A DNA stretch of 7,321 bases from Synechococcus sp. UW140 (GTDB lineage: Bacteria; Cyanobacteriota; Cyanobacteriia; PCC-6307; Cyanobiaceae): the NCBI GenBank assembly GCA_945878795.1, contig CAMDWF010000113.1, forward strand, positions 1 through 7,321, in the 5' to 3' direction. Under the pieces are notes generated by a model. The model searched no databases. It was not told where the DNA came from and saw nothing but the letters and a program-made list of their open reading frames with translations. A program made the translations under genes and the position numbers. Shown one piece after another: positions 7,008 to 7,321 of this stretch; position 1 is the stretch's first letter; every line of letters starts with the position of its first letter.

Positions 7008-7321
7008 ATGTACTGGCCCTCCCTCAGCCTGGTGACCCTTGGCCCCTTGCCCCGCGAGGATATGGGCGCCGGCACTGGTTTACAACCTCACCCGCCTGTT
7101 GGGGGGCAGCTTTGGCATTGCCCTGTTGGCGGTGATTTTCGACCAACGCCGCTCGCTGCATCGCAGCAACCTGGTGGAGCAGCTAACGGTGACCAATCCG
7201 CTGCTGCAGGAACGGCTGAGCCAGTTGCAGGCCCTGGTGCTCGAAAGGGGCGAAGGCCCCGGCCGGGTCGCCGATCAGGCCCTGCAACTGCTCAGTGACC
7301 AGGTGGGCCGGCAGGCCTCGC
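7008..7321 (+). pseudogene. EmrB/DHA2-family MFS transporter remnant: N-terminal part missing, frameshift near 7080, runs off right edge
   Basis: EmrB-type DHA2 transporters are roughly 500-residue proton antiporters with 14 membrane helices. Here the ATG behind a strong ribosome site is followed at once by LGPLPREDMGAGTGL, a loop that in this family lies late in the protein, before the last helices. Most of the transporter (about 400 residues or more) is therefore absent. The frame is then lost: codon 24 (GGT, 7077-7079) is followed in the starting frame by unrelated sequence, while from 7081 the frame shifted by +1 reads YNLTRLLGGSFGIALLAVIF, the expected continuation, and stays open to the edge through a loop rich in Gln, Leu and Glu. 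Compared with the usual GAGTGLYNLTR, two bases seem missing (or one added). The pairing with the hlyD gene upstream supports the identity. It could be real decay or an assembly join; the distal end is not in the window. Confidence 0.75.

Noticed and set aside
7074..7084. Programmed frameshift in the emrB remnant
   Set aside because: There is no slippery heptamer, stop codon at the shift site or evident stimulatory element, and DHA2 transporters are not known for programmed shifting; a lesion or assembly error is simpler.

Overview
The window reads as a GC-rich unicellular cyanobacterium of the Synechococcus/Cyanobium type. The main evidence is an oxygen-dependent AcsF cyclase of chlorophyll synthesis with a sequence typical of that group. 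It is preceded by a DUF2996-like protein, a family I know only from cyanobacteria, and followed by tldD, tldE and fmt. All genes lie on the + strand, several use GTG or TTG starts, and most gaps are short. The genus assignment is inference from protein resemblance and composition; there is no rRNA or other decisive marker here.

Layout: (1) 2-97, the last 31 codons of an unrecognised protein with an acidic/tryptophan tail. (2) 159-644, a DUF2996-type protein. (3) about 726-1844, acsF, the diiron Mg-protoporphyrin IX monomethyl ester cyclase. (4) 1853-3289, tldD, and 3292-4701, tldE/pmbA, the two subunits of the TldD/E metalloprotease. (5) 4711-5760, fmt, methionyl-tRNA formyltransferase. (6) 5824-6984, an EmrA/HlyD-type membrane fusion protein. 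(7) 7008 to the right edge, remains of the partner EmrB/DHA2 transporter, reduced to its C-terminal part and carrying a frame break near 7080.

The acsF-tldD-tldE-fmt block has gaps of 8, 2 and 9 bases and looks like one transcription unit of housekeeping genes: chlorophyll ring E formation, peptide or protein processing, and formylation of initiator tRNA. The hlyD-emrB pair after it is an efflux module that would export small molecules across both membranes with a TolC-like channel. As it stands here the pump is probably not functional, because the transporter gene is broken, unless the break is an assembly error.

I see no RNA gene, CRISPR array, insertion sequence or large repeat. No stretch over 300 bases lacks a gene. 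I did not find a convincing new biological system. The broken transporter is the observation most worth checking.
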